From: Gnetum montanum
Taxonomy: Eukaryota > Streptophyta > Gnetopsida > Gnetales > Gnetaceae
Length of the DNA stretch: 64,000 nucleotides
Direction of reading: 5' to 3'
Assembly: GCA_015680685.1 (NCBI GenBank)
Contig: MNCI01016273.1
Coordinates: 689,951-753,950, forward strand
This document shows, one piece after another, positions 11,288-22,649 of this stretch (positions are counted from its first letter, which is position 1; each line of letters begins with the position of its first letter). Both the position numbers and the translations under genes were made by a program. The notes beneath the pieces were generated by a model, which ran no database searches, had not been told where the DNA came from, and was given only the letters and a program-made list of their open reading frames with translations.

Positions 11288-11955
11288 AAAATGAGTGACG
11301 ACCTCATAGCATGGCCTAGGTAACCCACGAGGCTGCTACATCAAAACCAAGGGAGGATTCTGTTAATTTTGGGGAGTACGCCTATGCTATTCTGAGTCAA
11401 GTTTGAAGGGATCTTTAGTTCTGGAAGGTTCAACTGCTAAGGCCTAAGGCCGTAAAGCATTTTTGTTGAACTCGATCGTCTTCCTAAGATCTGGACTCAT
11501 CCTAGCATCCGACACCCAAGTCAAGAGCATCACCCCTAAAGACTTGGCCTATCCATCCTTCCATACCTAGCCTGAAATGCTAGGTTATGGGACGACATCA
11601 AGTGATCTATCATTGTGACATGATAGAATGCACTGACTTAGGGATACATGAGTTCTAGGGCATCCCTTGACTCGTTTAATCTAAAGGTCTAAGGGTCTCA
11701 AGTTCAACATAGCTCCTTGTCTATTTGAACTTTAAGCTCCATCGCCTATAGAGCACTTCGAATGGCTCTAGGCACCTTCATCCCCTGTCTGAGGCCAACC
11801 CTCATAGGAATTCACTCTTGAATTCTATAAGGCATCACATGCCATGCCTCTTCTGATTTTTGTTTTTGTTTTTTTTTTTGCATGGGAGGTTTCTTCATCC
11901 ATCATCGAAGCAGCCAAGATGGGAGGTTGATTGCTTGCTCCCTATGGAAGTCCAA
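11288..11955 (-). other. 3' noncoding part of element 1
   Basis: Between the purine tract and the chromodomain I find no coding similarity. This matches the untranslated stretch usual before the 3' LTR. Confidence 0.5.
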
Positions 11956-13440
11956 GATCAAGTTTTCCTAGGATCTCAAATGCTCTAGTGGTTCCTAGCT
12001 ATCGTCTGAGTTAGGATGATGTTTTCAGTGGATAAGGAACTTCACTTTCAAATTTGCATGATGGGTACTGGTTTAGAAGTTTTGGATACAGTCTACTCTC
12101 TTTCCTTGTATAGATTGTATACAAGGTCGCTCTCGGATTGAGAGGCTTCTTTTCGGATATAGGAACCCATTTGGAAATGGCTTCAACATGTTGACATGAA
12201 AAACTAGATAGACTCAGTCCATATTGATTGGTAGCTGAAGCTTATATGTCATAGGGTTAATTTTATCAATGATTTGGAAGGGACCATCATACTACCTCAT
12301 CAACTTAGAGGTAGTTCTCTGTTTCGGCTTAAATTGACATGGGTCCAACTTCAAGAGAACCCAATCTCCCACCTTAAATTCATGGTGCTGGCATTTTCGA
12401 TCAACATACTTTTTTATTCATTGCACTACCCTCTCTAGATGATATTTTTCTATTTCAACATTTTCAGACCACACTTTCAAGAATTCATTTGCTGAGGGAT
12501 GCCAACCCTGCAATGAGGGGGAAGACCATATGAGGGATAATGGGCTACCTTCCCAATACTAGTTCTGCAGAAGAAAACCTAGTAGCTGATGACTTCTGGA
12601 TGTTATAACTTAGTTGGGCAATCCCTAACAGAAAAGGCTAGTTCTTTTGGTCACTATGAACATAGTGTTGGAGGTACTCTTCAAGTACCCAGTTCATCCA
12701 TTTTGTTTGACCATCGATTTACGAATAAAAGCTTGTTGAAAATTTGAGGGTGGTACCCATCATGCCAAATAAGGCTCGCCAGAAAGCACTTGTGAATCAT
12801 GGATCTTGGTGTGAAACAATGGTCATGGGTAACCCAAAATATTGAACCACCCTATCAAAATAGTATGCTGTCATGTCCTCAGCTGAGCACTGTGATGGAC
12901 AGGGAATGAATATGGAAAATTTGGAAAATTTGTTCACACTAAAATGATACTGCTTAAGCCCTATACATTTGGTAATCCTATGATAAAGTCTATAAACACT
13001 ATAGCCCACAGAAATGGAGGGATTTCCAAGGATAGCAGAAGACCACTTAGAAGCTTCGTAGAACCTTTGTCCTATTGGCACACCAGACACTTCTGAATAT
13101 AAGAAATCACATCCCGATACATTTTTGGCTAAAAAAAGGTTCTCTCAATGAGTGCCAAGGTTCTTTGCTGTCTAGGGTGCCTAGCCCAGTGTGTGTCATG
13201 GCACTCTCAGATCATCTCATTTCATAGGCCATCCTAATCTGGAATGCATATCTGATTATCATGAAACCAAAGTAGTCCATCCCTCATTTTGAACTATGGT
13301 GCTTGCCTAATTTCTATCAACTTCATTAAATCAGTGATATGAGGATCCCTTTTCAAGCCATCTTGAATTCTAGCCAACAACACTTCATCACATTGAACGT
13401 CTGAAGTTTGTGGCCCAATGATAGAAAAGAGCTGGGAGGT
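11956..13440 (-). pseudogene. Integrase with C-terminal chromodomain, element 1 (broken)
   Basis: Reading leftward, a zinc-binding stretch ending KCLVCQ (near 13110) is followed by a core with VFIDFIIGLP (near 13000) and FSIFIPC (near 12930). The C-terminal domain has VFHVNMLKPF (near 12190). A chromodomain-like end with VKFLIHWKHHPNSDDSWEP-type sequence lies near 11970-12050, with TAG at the tryptophan codons. Integrase inserts the cDNA and the chromodomain steers it to marked chromatin. Stops and shifts occur throughout; the longest open piece is 97 codons (12797-13090). Confidence 0.8.
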
Positions 13441-13830
13441 AGGCTAAGGATAGTGACTTAATGCATTTTCCACCACGTTCTCCTTTCTAGGATGGTAAGT
13501 TAATTGCAAATCAAATTTAGATAACATGGCCAACCATCGGGCTTGTTTGGGCCTTAGCTTCATTTGATTTAGCAAGTAACTAGTGGCCAGATTATCTATC
13601 TTTATGAGGACATGACTTTCCAACAAGTAGTGTCTCCATGCTCTTAAGTAATGGACAATAGCAAATGTTTCATTTTCATCGACTGGCCACCTTTGCTCTA
13701 CGTGATTCAGCTTTTGGCTCTCATAAGCGATAGGATGACCTTCCTGTAGCAACATGCCCTCAATTGCATTCTCACTGGCATCCGTATGAACCTCAAAAGG
13801 TTTTGAGAAGTCAAGCAATGCCAACATCTG
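13441..13830 (-). pseudogene. RNase H domain, element 1
   Basis: An open piece of 127 codons (13444-13827) with FEVHTDASENAIEG, then SQKLN, NETFAIVHYLRAWRHYL and a terminal VVENALSHYP that corresponds to the usual VADALSR. This domain removes RNA from the RNA-DNA hybrid during reverse transcription. The frame links to RT upstream only after shifts. Confidence 0.88.
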
Positions 13831-14946
13831 ATGGGAGGATAAAACTTCTTTGATCCTATCGAAGGCCTATTGACAATTTAAATCCCACTACCATGCAACT
13901 TCTTTCTTTTGCAAATTGGTCAGAGGAGCAGTGATACTTGAGAAATTTTTGATGAATTTTCGATAGAAGTTAGCTAACCCCATAAACTATCTGACCTTGT
14001 GCACATTAGTGGGAGTGGGCCATTGGTGCACAACCTCTACCTTCTTTGGATTTGGCTTTACTTGCCCATACCCTATAAGATGTCCTAGAAATTTCAGCTC
14101 TAGGTAGTAGAATTCACATTTCTCTTTCTTAATGTATAGCCGATTTTCTCATAGCTTCTAAAGGACCAACTGCAGGTGGAGGGCATGTTCCTCCATTGTC
14201 TAGCTGTATATTAAAATATCATTGAGATAGACGACCACAAATTTGTCTAGGAAGGGTCAAAATATCTCATTCATCAAGGTACAGAATCTAGTCGGTGCTT
14301 TGCAAAGCCCAAAGGACATTACTGTCCACTCATATGACCCATATCGAGTTACGCATGCAATTTTTTCTTTGTCCCCTTCTATGATGCAAACCTGGTAGTA
14401 ACCTTGTCGAAGGTCTATCTGGGTGAAATACCAGGCCCCTGCCAATTGATCGAACAAATTAGAAATGAGTGGTACTAGGTACTTGTTCTTGATAGTGTGT
14501 TTGTTCAACAACTTGTAATTGCAACAAAGCCATAGCGTTCCGTCCTCCTTGGTGACAAATAGCACCGGTGCCCCATACGGGGATTTTGAGGGATGAATGT
14601 ATCCATTGGACATCAAACCTTCAAGATACTTATTCAATTCCCCTAATTCTGGTCTTATTAAGTGATATGCCTTTTGGATAGGAGGGTTAGTACTTGGCTG
14701 CAATTCTATTTTATGATCCACGGCCCTCTGAGGTGGCAAACTTCTTGGTAATTCAGGCAGCATCACATCTTTAAAATTATCTAGCACTTGTGCTATGCAT
14801 GGGTCAATATTGTTTTGGGATCCACAAACCTCAGAAGGATCACCCATTTGCATAGCTAGTAGAAATTTCCTAGTAGGATCCCTGGCCAAGCATTTCATCA
14901 CCATTGGTAACACAATATGGGGGCTAGAGCCCTCATCCTTTCCCAT
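13831..14946 (-). pseudogene. Reverse transcriptase, element 1 (catalytic Asp lost)
   Basis: The N-terminal 229 codons (14257-14946) are open, with [20 protein letters not shown] and [12 protein letters not shown], typical of Ty3/gypsy RT. A stop follows, then the catalytic box at 14218-14229 reads YLND instead of YLDD. That change fits G-to-A decay of GAT to AAT. The connection towards RNase H contains further stops. Confidence 0.88.
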
Positions 14947-15556
14947 CTATGCTCCATGAGTTTGAACTAGGCATGGGGAGCTTTCATGCAAAATGAAGAT
15001 CAGGTCTAAGTGTGGAGCTGTGAAAACTTTGGCCTTGCGTAAAAATTCCTACCCCAATATAACCTGAAAGGAGTCCATATCTAGAATTAAAAAATCTAGA
15101 ACTCCTTGCCATGAGCCCACTTGAACTAGGACACTGTGATGCACCCCGATGCACCGAAGAGATCTAAACTTGGCTAGTTTGCAGGAGGCTTGGACTGGTT
15201 CCATCTTTAGCTACAAGTCTTTCATCACAGTCCAAGCCTCCTGCAAACTAACCAAGTTTAGATCTCATAGTGATTGGCCCCATTATCAATGAGGGCACTT
15301 ATTTAACTTGAGCTCATAGTGATTGGGACCAATTGAACCTGATGTAAATTATCAGGATTGGTACTTTGGGAGTTTCCAGCTCTTGACCTCTACATAACCA
15401 TGTTAGACAACTCCATCATAATTGCTAGCCTTCGTTGTTCCCCTAATGTGCTTCCATCTATAATATGAAGGCATGGGTCAGGGAAGTAATCCAGTGTCAT
15501 CTATTATTTTCCTAGAGCCAACCCTTGCCTATTTTTGATCCTTCCTAAACTTAGGG
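14947..15556 (-). pseudogene. Protease region, element 1 (heavily decayed)
   Basis: Only the end of a retropepsin is readable, as FQVILG followed by EFLRKAKVFTAP near 15010-15070, typical for the protease-RT junction of chromoviruses. The active-site D(S/T)G cannot be made out. The region contains a 38-bp inverted duplication (15160-15265), listed separately. Confidence 0.5.
15160..15265. repeat. 38-bp inverted repeat with 30-bp loop
   Basis: Arms 15160-15197 and 15228-15265 are reverse complements with a single mismatch (starting agatctaaacttgg). A 14-base direct repeat 'ctcatagtgattgg' lies at 15265-15278 and 15314-15327. Confidence 0.9.
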
Positions 15557-16380
15557 AACAATTTCTTGCTAGGTGGTTTCCTCGACACAAGAAGCATTGA
15601 ATTGGCCCCTTAAAGGCACCTCCCATAAATTGTTTCTTCTTAGCCCTAGGTTGTCACTTGCTCCCTGTATCCTTACATTTTTGTTGGGAGCCTTGGTTTC
15701 CTGGAGGGACACCCATTGGATGACTACCTTGCTGAACCAATTTGAATGTATTTCCACCTTTGATGAAACCTGTATATGTTCTTTGAGAGTGGGAAGATGT
15801 GACATGATTTCCCTTCCCAAGCTTACCCTTATTTGGCTTCATTGCCTTGAAGTCTAGAAAAGTGCTAGTAGCCATAATAGCCTTTGTGAGGGAGTTAATG
15901 CCTCTTCAACGCAATTCCATCTACGCCCATGGTTGTAACCCATTTACAAACTTGAAAAAATGATCTCGATCTCCCATATTGGGAATCAACAACATGAGTT
16001 CTTGGAAATTATTGATATAATCTTCAAGATTCCTTGAATGTTTTAGGGTCTCTAACTTGGTTCTAGCTATCCATTTAGAGTTCCTAGGATAGAACTATTT
16101 AATTAGTCTTGCTTTAAATCTGTTTAACATCTCTATCTTTTCTATAGAAGTGCCCTTTTCCTGGGCACGAAGGAGGCTAAGCCACCATAGCTTAGCACTT
16201 CCTATGAGAAACTGAGATGTTGTGAAGAGCTTTTGGGCTACAGGAACACCCATGGTATTCAGGTACATCTCTACATCATGGAGGAAGGCATCAATTTTAG
16301 CGTCATTTCTCTCGCCATCATAAGAACTTGGTTCTCTAGCTTTTATACGGGCCATTGCTACTGGCTCATCTACCAAGCAT
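15557..16380 (-). pseudogene. Gag with CCHC zinc knuckle, element 1
   Basis: 16095-16376 is open for 93 codons and reads as a retrotransposon gag: PSSYDGERNDAKIDAFL, then SAKLWWLSL and MLNRFKARL. The frame shifts and continues with YINNFQELMLLIPNMGD near 15960-16020. The knuckle CFLCRGNHLARNC, a C-x2-C-x4-H-x4-C, lies at 15558-15596. Gag forms the particle and the knuckle binds element RNA. Confidence 0.85.
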
Positions 16381-16433
16381 CATGCTAAGGAGGATTTTAG
16401 GATGGCATTTTCAATTTTCAAATTAGATAGTTC

Positions 16434-16631
16434 CTAATTTATGCCCACCAGGGCATCCTCCAAAACTTTCACCCTACCAATTAGGTCCTCAACCAAAGAT
16501 GCTTTTATTTGTGCCTCTTCCAAGGATCCAAATAGATCCTTGTAGAGGTTGATAATGTGATCGAGACGACCTTCCAAGATTGAAACCTTAGCCTTTGCCA
16601 CTTTCACCCTGTCCTTGGAGTGAAGATCCAT
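16434..16631 (-). pseudogene. Gag N-terminal coiled segment, element 1
   Basis: 65 open codons with heptad-like spacing (ILEGRLDHIINLYKDLF, VEDLIGRVKVLED). Such a coil precedes the gag core in many chromoviruses. A stop separates it from the core. Confidence 0.6.
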
Positions 16632-16976
16632 TTTTTCTTATGGTAAGTCAACATCTTGAAGAATGTGATGGATCACATCCATATTTTCTAGACCAGGGTA
16701 GGCTAAGGCCTCATCAATTTCCTTGACATGGTCCCATAAGTTTGAAACTTAGTCTCATCTTGACCAAGTTCTATCTTGGCCTCAATTTCTGGGTTTACTT
16801 GAACATCAACCATGTCACTTGGTTCACCAAGCTACATGTTGCCCAAGAGAGAGCTTTAGCACAAGGCCACCCTCAAAGGGAGAGTGGCTAGCAGAAGTTA
16901 AAAATGGAAATCTCAAAAACCACAAACCCTCTCACCCCTTTAGTAAGAAAGTTTTACTGGTAACTGAAATTGTGAG

Positions 16977-16988
16977 GCTCTGATACCA
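16977..16988 (-). promoter_or_regulatory. Primer binding site, element 1 (tRNA-iMet type)
   Basis: Minus-strand TGGTATCAGAGC, two bases inside the 5' LTR, is the classic plant initiator tRNA-Met primer site. Confidence 0.9.
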
Positions 16989-16990
16989 TC

Positions 16991-17554
16991 TATAACAACG
17001 TTGTCCTTGGATACATTGTTCAACACCCCAAGAGTTTCCCAAGTAGATTCTGAATCGGGACAAAACTCAAGAGGAATACACCTCAACAATCAATAATCCT
17101 GAAACACATGCCAACAAACAATGTGTTAACGTTAACATGTCTCTTGAGCAGTGTTTCATATTCAATATCCATGATATGCTAACAAGCTATATAGCGCTCC
17201 CTTGCTCCACTCACGTGGACACCACATGGACTACTAGCTGAACCCTTTAGATTCATCACCGTGTGTTGGTAGTTGGTGTCCCACTCCAAGGAGCACACAC
17301 AACACCCCATAGCATGTCCCATGACACACCCAGTAAAAACACCTTAACATAGAGTTGAACTATGCAACCCTCCTAGGCAAGGTCCTACCGAGTGGGGTAA
17401 TGAGGTAGGTCATAGCCTCTTCTTACTAATGCATGGAACTGCCATGCCAGTATGGTTCTGAAGACAGAAGGAGTGGAGTACCCCTTGTGCCCCCATGACC
17501 CTTGAACCATGGGGGAGGTATTAGGCCACCACCAACCCTGCTACCTCTCTCACA
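16991..17554 (-). repeat. 5' LTR of element 1
   Basis: 564 bp, plus-strand ends TATAAC (from TGTAAC) and CTCTCTCACA. It keeps the 50-bp segment (about 17134-17185) missing in the 3' LTR. That segment is flanked by short related sequences (gttaacatg and gctaacaag). Confidence 0.9.
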
Positions 17555-17900
17555 AGATAGGTCTATTATTTGGGTCTATTTCACCTACTTTCAAATGGAA
17601 TGACCATGTGACAAAAAGTGAAAGAAAACAAGATAAGTCTATTATTTGGGTCTATTTCACCTTGATAGACCCAACTTTCAAATGTAGTGATGGATATGGA
17701 TAAGCAAGTTGTGGGTTGGTACTACCTCAATGTTTAAAAATAAAAATAAAAATAAAAAAGGTGAATGCATGGTTAGACTATTAATCACCCAGAACATGAA
17801 TGGAAATGTATGATTTGAAGGGAAACATGGACCATAAACATGTACAAAGAGGCCATAGTAAATAATTTGCAATATTTGTTATCTCTTTCTGTCAAGGTTT
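17555..17900 (+). repeat. GH3 3' flank, copy 2, right part, with local 76-bp duplication
   Basis: 17629-17895 aligns with 9268-9552. 'agatargtctattatttggg' occurs at 17555 and 17631, a 76-base period, so this copy also has its own local duplication. An (AAAAT)n run occupies about 17734-17759. No part of the GH3 coding sequence is seen. Confidence 0.65.
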
Positions 17901-17958
17901 ACTTGTAAAGTTTTGTGTTTCTTGTGTGCTTTTTCTTAGTTGCAACATCATTGTTAGG

Positions 17959-18404
17959 AAAACATGCCTTGTTGGTGGGTCAAATGAGTATAGAGATCCT
18001 ATTGGGTTTCATGCTATCTTTGTGAACCTCATCACAAGGATATATAAGCTAATTGAGGAGGCTATGCCTTCTTGGTTCAAGCAAACACCTTTATCTTTAG
18101 AGTGGGGCTTATGACTAGATGTGCTAGAGTAGGAAAACGTCTTAGCTCTCTAAGGGAATCGATATTATATGTATGCTAGTTATGTAGGTATACACATCTT
18201 GTTAGTTTGGTTCCTTTTTTGTTTACTTATGGTGTATTTGATGCATCTTTAACCAAGGGCTAATGCATTATGCACTCCTATGATGTGCTTGTAGGTGCTC
18301 TAAGCTTTGAGGCATACTCCACCTTTAGTCTATCCTTCCTTATTACTAATTTTGGATTCTTGGGTGGTGTTGATTGGTGTTTTTAAAGGATGACACTATT
18401 AAAC
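17959..18404 (+). repeat. 5' LTR of element C, 5'-truncated
   Basis: It aligns with 23797-24282: 'aaacatgccttgtt', 'tctttagagtggggctta', 'tcttagctctctaag', 'taagctttgag'. The first half of the LTR (counterpart of 23280-23796) is missing. A TATATAA box lies near 18040. It ends beside the primer site. Confidence 0.75.
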
Positions 18405-18405
18405 T

Positions 18406-18424
18406 TGGCATCAAATCCATGGTT
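18406..18424 (+). promoter_or_regulatory. Primer binding site of element C (decayed iMet type)
   Basis: TGGCATCAAATCCATGGTT differs at three places from TGGTATCAGAGCCATGGTT and sits directly after the LTR end. Confidence 0.6.
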
Positions 18425-19555
18425 TATAGTTCAAGATTGGTGGTGGTTTATGGTTCATTGCTTGTAATTCGTGGGCTACCATGTTATATAAAAAGAAGAG
18501 AAAGAAGAGCTACCTCTCATGCAAGGCTCCTACTAGTCCTAACCCACATGATAACATGGAGGAGCATGTGCATGACAAAGTCCATGATGTGATCTTTAAA
18601 TATAAATACTTGAATAATAATGAAGAGGTGCCTATTGGGAAACACAAAAATTAGTTCCTTGATAGGGTAAAAGAGTTGTGGGAATGGCTCCTTAAAATTA
18701 ATAGCATGATCCTTAGCAACTTGCCAATTGCCAAATGAATTAAAATGGTCCATGACCTTGTGGACAAGTTGGATGTCTTGTACCTATGGAAATTAAATTT
18801 TAGAGCTAAGTAGTAATTGAAAATGGGCAAGAGATTGAGTCCTTTGAAGTGATTAAAAATATCTCTCAAAGCTTAGTAGTAATTCAATAGAATGTCCAAG
18901 AGGGAAAACTAAAGAAAGAGCCCAACTTGCATTTAGTATAGATGATTCTAGTATAGTTTCCATTAAAGATGAAAGATACCTTGGTTGACAAAGGCATTAT
19001 TCATAACTTTCTTTCATTGAAAATTACATGTACCCTTAATTTATCTGTGCAACTTGCTTTGGCATCCTATAAGTTAGTCAAGTTCTATCCAATGAGATGC
19101 ACAAGAGTCATGAAAAAATGTGTATGTAAAGGTAGAATAGTGGAGTGAAAGGTTGGATTTCTCCATCGTTAATATTGATTCTTTCCAAGTCATACTTGGA
19201 TAAGAATTCTTTAAGAAGGTGAAGGTGTTGGTTGCTCCATACCTAGATGTTCTCACCATTTCACATGGGAATTCACCTTTCATGATGAAGATATCTACAC
19301 CAAGAGAAGTTAGTACTATCCATGACATTCAAATTATCTCATCCATGGTGATGAAACAAGTTGTTAAGGGTCCAACTCAACAAATGTTTTTTGTTGTCTT
19401 GAGAGAGATAGAAAAAGGAAATTTTACATAGATGAGCATGTGTATTGAGAATGTTTTGGGAAGGTATAAGGATTTAATGTTAGTGGAATTTCTTGGATAA
19501 TTACTAGGATGGTGTGTGGTCAATCATATAATTAATTTGTTACTAGAAACTACCC
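18425..19555 (+). pseudogene. Gag-protease remnant, element C
   Basis: Gag is beyond recognition. Near 18960-19080 the sequence reads TLVDKGIIHNFLS, corresponding to the chromovirus protease site LVDSGATHNF with Ser changed to Lys, followed by a decayed protease body to about 19200. Confidence 0.5.
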
Positions 19556-20760
19556 CACCTAAGCAATAACCTTATAGAATGACTGCTTCTAAGTTGGTGG
19601 AGCTAACGAAGTAGTTATCAAGTTTGGTGAAAAAGGATTATATTTGATCCTTTAGGGAACCCCTGTGTCATTTTCTAAGAAAGAAAATAACTCATTGAGA
19701 TTGTGTTGTATCTACAAGTTATTGGATAAGTATACCATCACGAATTGGTATCCAATACCAATAGTTTTAGATCTATTTGACCAACTAATGGGAACTTGAG
19801 TCTTCTCTTAGCTCAACCTTTATCAAGGTTACTATCAGGTCTTAATTGTAAAAGTTAATGAAGAAAAGATAATATTGATCACTTGTTATAGCTCATAGGA
19901 GTAAGTGGTCATGCCATTTGGGTTATGTAATGCTTGAGCTACGTTTTGCACACTCATCAATGAGGTGTTCCACCTATATCTTGAGAAGTTCATTGTGGTA
20001 TATCTTGACAATATTTTGATATATTCCCATTTGACGGAAGAGCACATTCAGCATCTAGACCTAGTGTTCTCCAAATTACGAAAGCATAAATAATATGTTA
20101 AGTGAGAGAAGTGTAAACTTGGTAAGGTAGAGCTAAAATTCTCAGGCAAGGTCATTGGCTTAGGCAAGGTGAAACTAAATCCAAAGAAAGTGAAGGTCAT
20201 TGCCACTTGGCCTTACCAAAAAATATGCATTAGCTATGCCAATTCTTAGGGTTGGTAAGTTATTTGGGGGTTCTTCGAAGTGAGAATAATATTAACTAAT
20301 TTGGAAAAGAAGGATGTCCCTTTGAATTGGAATATCTAGTGTCAAGAATCTTTTGATAAGATCAAGATGTCTCTCATAACTTAGTTCATGTTAGTTCTTC
20401 TTGATGTTCCAAAGCTATACAAGTTCATACACCCACTTTAGATGAGATAATTAGTGAGGTGCTCTTAAAAGATAAGCATCTAGTGGTGTTTGAATCCAAG
20501 AAGCTAAACTAGATAGAATAGTTGTGGCTAGTACATGAACATGAGACATTTGCCATTGTGTATTAACTTTTCCATGAAGGTTCCATGGTAGTAAAAACTA
20601 AGAACACTACCATGAGCTACCTCCTTAATCAATCCAAGTTTAAGCCAAAGCAAACTTGCTGGTTGAGCCTATTATAGAAGTTTGATCTTTAGTTTGTCTA
20701 TCAGCTAGGTAGGGAAAATATAGTGGTAGATTTTTTTAGCAAATGTTCTCAAGTACACTT
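19556..20760 (+). pseudogene. Reverse transcriptase and RNase H remnant, element C
   Basis: Across several frames: YTITNWYPIPIVLDLFDQL, NLYQGYYQV, VVMPFGLCNA, then the active site YLDNIL near 20003-20020 (second Asp lost) and HLTEEHIQHLDLVF. An RNase H stretch follows near 20420-20760 with LVFESKKLN-like and DFFSKCSQ-like text. Many stops. Confidence 0.75.
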
Positions 20761-21774
20761 GATAGAGGTTATGGAGTAGTGTAGTAACTCTTGGATGATG
20801 GCTGATCATAAACTCCAGCAAAAAATCAAGGATAGATCACTTCATGATTAGCATGCTCAAGAGTTGTTAAAGTTAGTTCATGAAGGTAATGAATCAAAGT
20901 TCAATGAGGTTGATGGCCTACTCATGCTCAAATAGAATAAAATTTATATTTTTAATTAGGGTGTCTTGCATTTTGAAATCATTGATGAATACCATAGCAC
21001 ATTCTAGGTAGGCCATCCAAAGCAAAAATGAATGGTGATATTCTTGGAACAAAGTTTCAATTGGTCTAATTTGGGGGTTGACGTGAGAAATTTTATACAA
21101 AGCTATTTGCATTACTAGTAGTATAAAAGTTCTAATAAGAAAATAATGGGTTTGCTTCACCCCGTAGGAGATTCTAGAGCTTTCATGGATAAACATCTCC
21201 ATGGATTTCATCACGGGACTCCCCAAAATACAAGGATTTTTCAAAATCCTTGTAGTTTTGGATATATTTTTGAAGTTTTCCATTTTTATCCTATGCTCTA
21301 CTTCTTAAATCATTGAGGTTTTGACATTATTATTCTTTAAAAACTTAGTTCACTACTTTGGTTTGCCATCAAGCATTGTTTTAGATTGTAACCCCTATTT
21401 CATGGAGGATTTCTTATGGAAGTTGTTCAAAATGATGGGTATGAAGCTATAGATGTCATTTCTAGACTAATGAACAAATGGAATGACAAAATATCATTTT
21501 GGAAGAGTACTTGAGGCACTTCATCTAGTTTGATCAAACAAACTAGGTGGCTCTATTGCTTATGACTTAGTTTAGATACAATATTCAAAAGTCCTCAATC
21601 ATAAGACTCTTTTTAGTAGAGTTAGCCTTGGAAGGGCAACCATGAATGTCTTAACTAGTGCAAATGTTACACCAAGGTTTCAATCCTTCAGTAGATGAAT
21701 TTATGAAATCCTAGATAGATTGTATCCAAGTTGCTAGGTTGTACTTGAAGAAGCATGTCTACTACATGAAGAAG

Positions 21775-22649
21775 CATGTTGATGAGTGGAGAGGTACCCA
21801 TACATCCAACCATATGAATCACATGTGTTCATGTGCAATCTGGTAAAATTTTGAAGACTTTAATTACCAAGTATGCTAGAGGTAAATGGTGAGTTCATGT
21901 TGTCCATTCGTTGTCTTCTCAGCCTCACTTGTGAAATGCAAGTGTATGGTTAAGTGTGATTGAGGCATAAGATTTTTATCATTTTATGTTTTATCAAATT
22001 AATCACCTAAAAAAATAATGAAAGTGAGAGTAATTAAATGCTAAGTGAACTATTTCTAATCTAGCCTAACACAAGTAATCGTCCCCACTTCTTGGACACA
22101 TCCTGAACTTTGTGTAAACACTGCTGGGTTGTCAAACACTAAGCATTTTTGAGCTACAAGGTATCACAAGTATGTTCGAAGGGGTCGTGCTTGTGTATTT
22201 TAATTTGTTTCTTAATCAATCAAAATTAATTGCTGAATGAATAATATTAAATGTGAACACCATGAAATCATGATATATAAATGCATAAGAAAGAAAGTCT
22301 CAAGTGTTGCAAGGTGAATCAAAGAGCTCATCTTTATTTCCAATACAATGGTGTGTTTAGGTACATCAATGCTTGAATAAAGATCCAATTACACTAAGAC
22401 CTCCTGCTACGGGCACTCGGAAAATATTCTAACTCTCAAGTGACCAAACTACAAAAGTTTCACTACTTGACTTCAAAAACTACTAAATCGTGTGCTTGAG
22501 GGCTGTATTTATAAGCTCGGGAGTAACCCTGTGATATCGCATGCCTGATATTGCATCTTGGGCTATGATATCGCATACCCGATATTGTGTACTCAATATC
22601 GTGGCCGCTCTGATATCGGATCTTATGAAAAACATGATTCATCACATGT
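21775..22649 (-). mobile_element. Solo LTR of the Athila-like family, with CATGT target duplication
   Basis: On the minus strand the LTR (22644 down to 21780, 865 bp) starts TGATGAATC and ends CCACTCATCA. CATGT lies at 21775-21779 and 22645-22649. It has a TATA box (TTATAAATA, minus, near 22505-22514), 'gagtgcccgtagcaggag', 'aataaagatgagc' and 'gattcatatggttgg' in the same order as the LTRs at 2000 and 27568. It left no internal sequence, so it is the product of LTR-LTR recombination. Confidence 0.88.
22530..22622 (-). repeat. Cluster of GATATYG motifs in the solo LTR
   Basis: Six copies of GATATC, GATATT or the reverse-strand form lie within 95 bases, just upstream (element sense) of the TATA box. 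Two share 'gatatcgcatrcc'. LTR A has a single palindromic version in the same place. Confidence 0.75.

Larger units (their letters stand above)
10755..17559 (-). mobile_element. Full-length chromovirus (Ty3/gypsy), element 1, with AGATA target duplication
   Basis: LTRs at 10760-11273 (3') and 16991-17554 (5') share sequence end to end. AGATA stands on both sides (10755-10759, 17555-17559), proving a single insertion. Going leftward the order is primer site, gag, zinc knuckle, protease, RT, RNase H, integrase, chromodomain and purine tract, the standard order of a chromodomain-bearing Ty3/gypsy element. Frames are broken by many stops and shifts and the RT active site is mutated, so this copy is dead. 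Its family resembles the decayed element at 17.96-24.28 kb. Confidence 0.92.
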
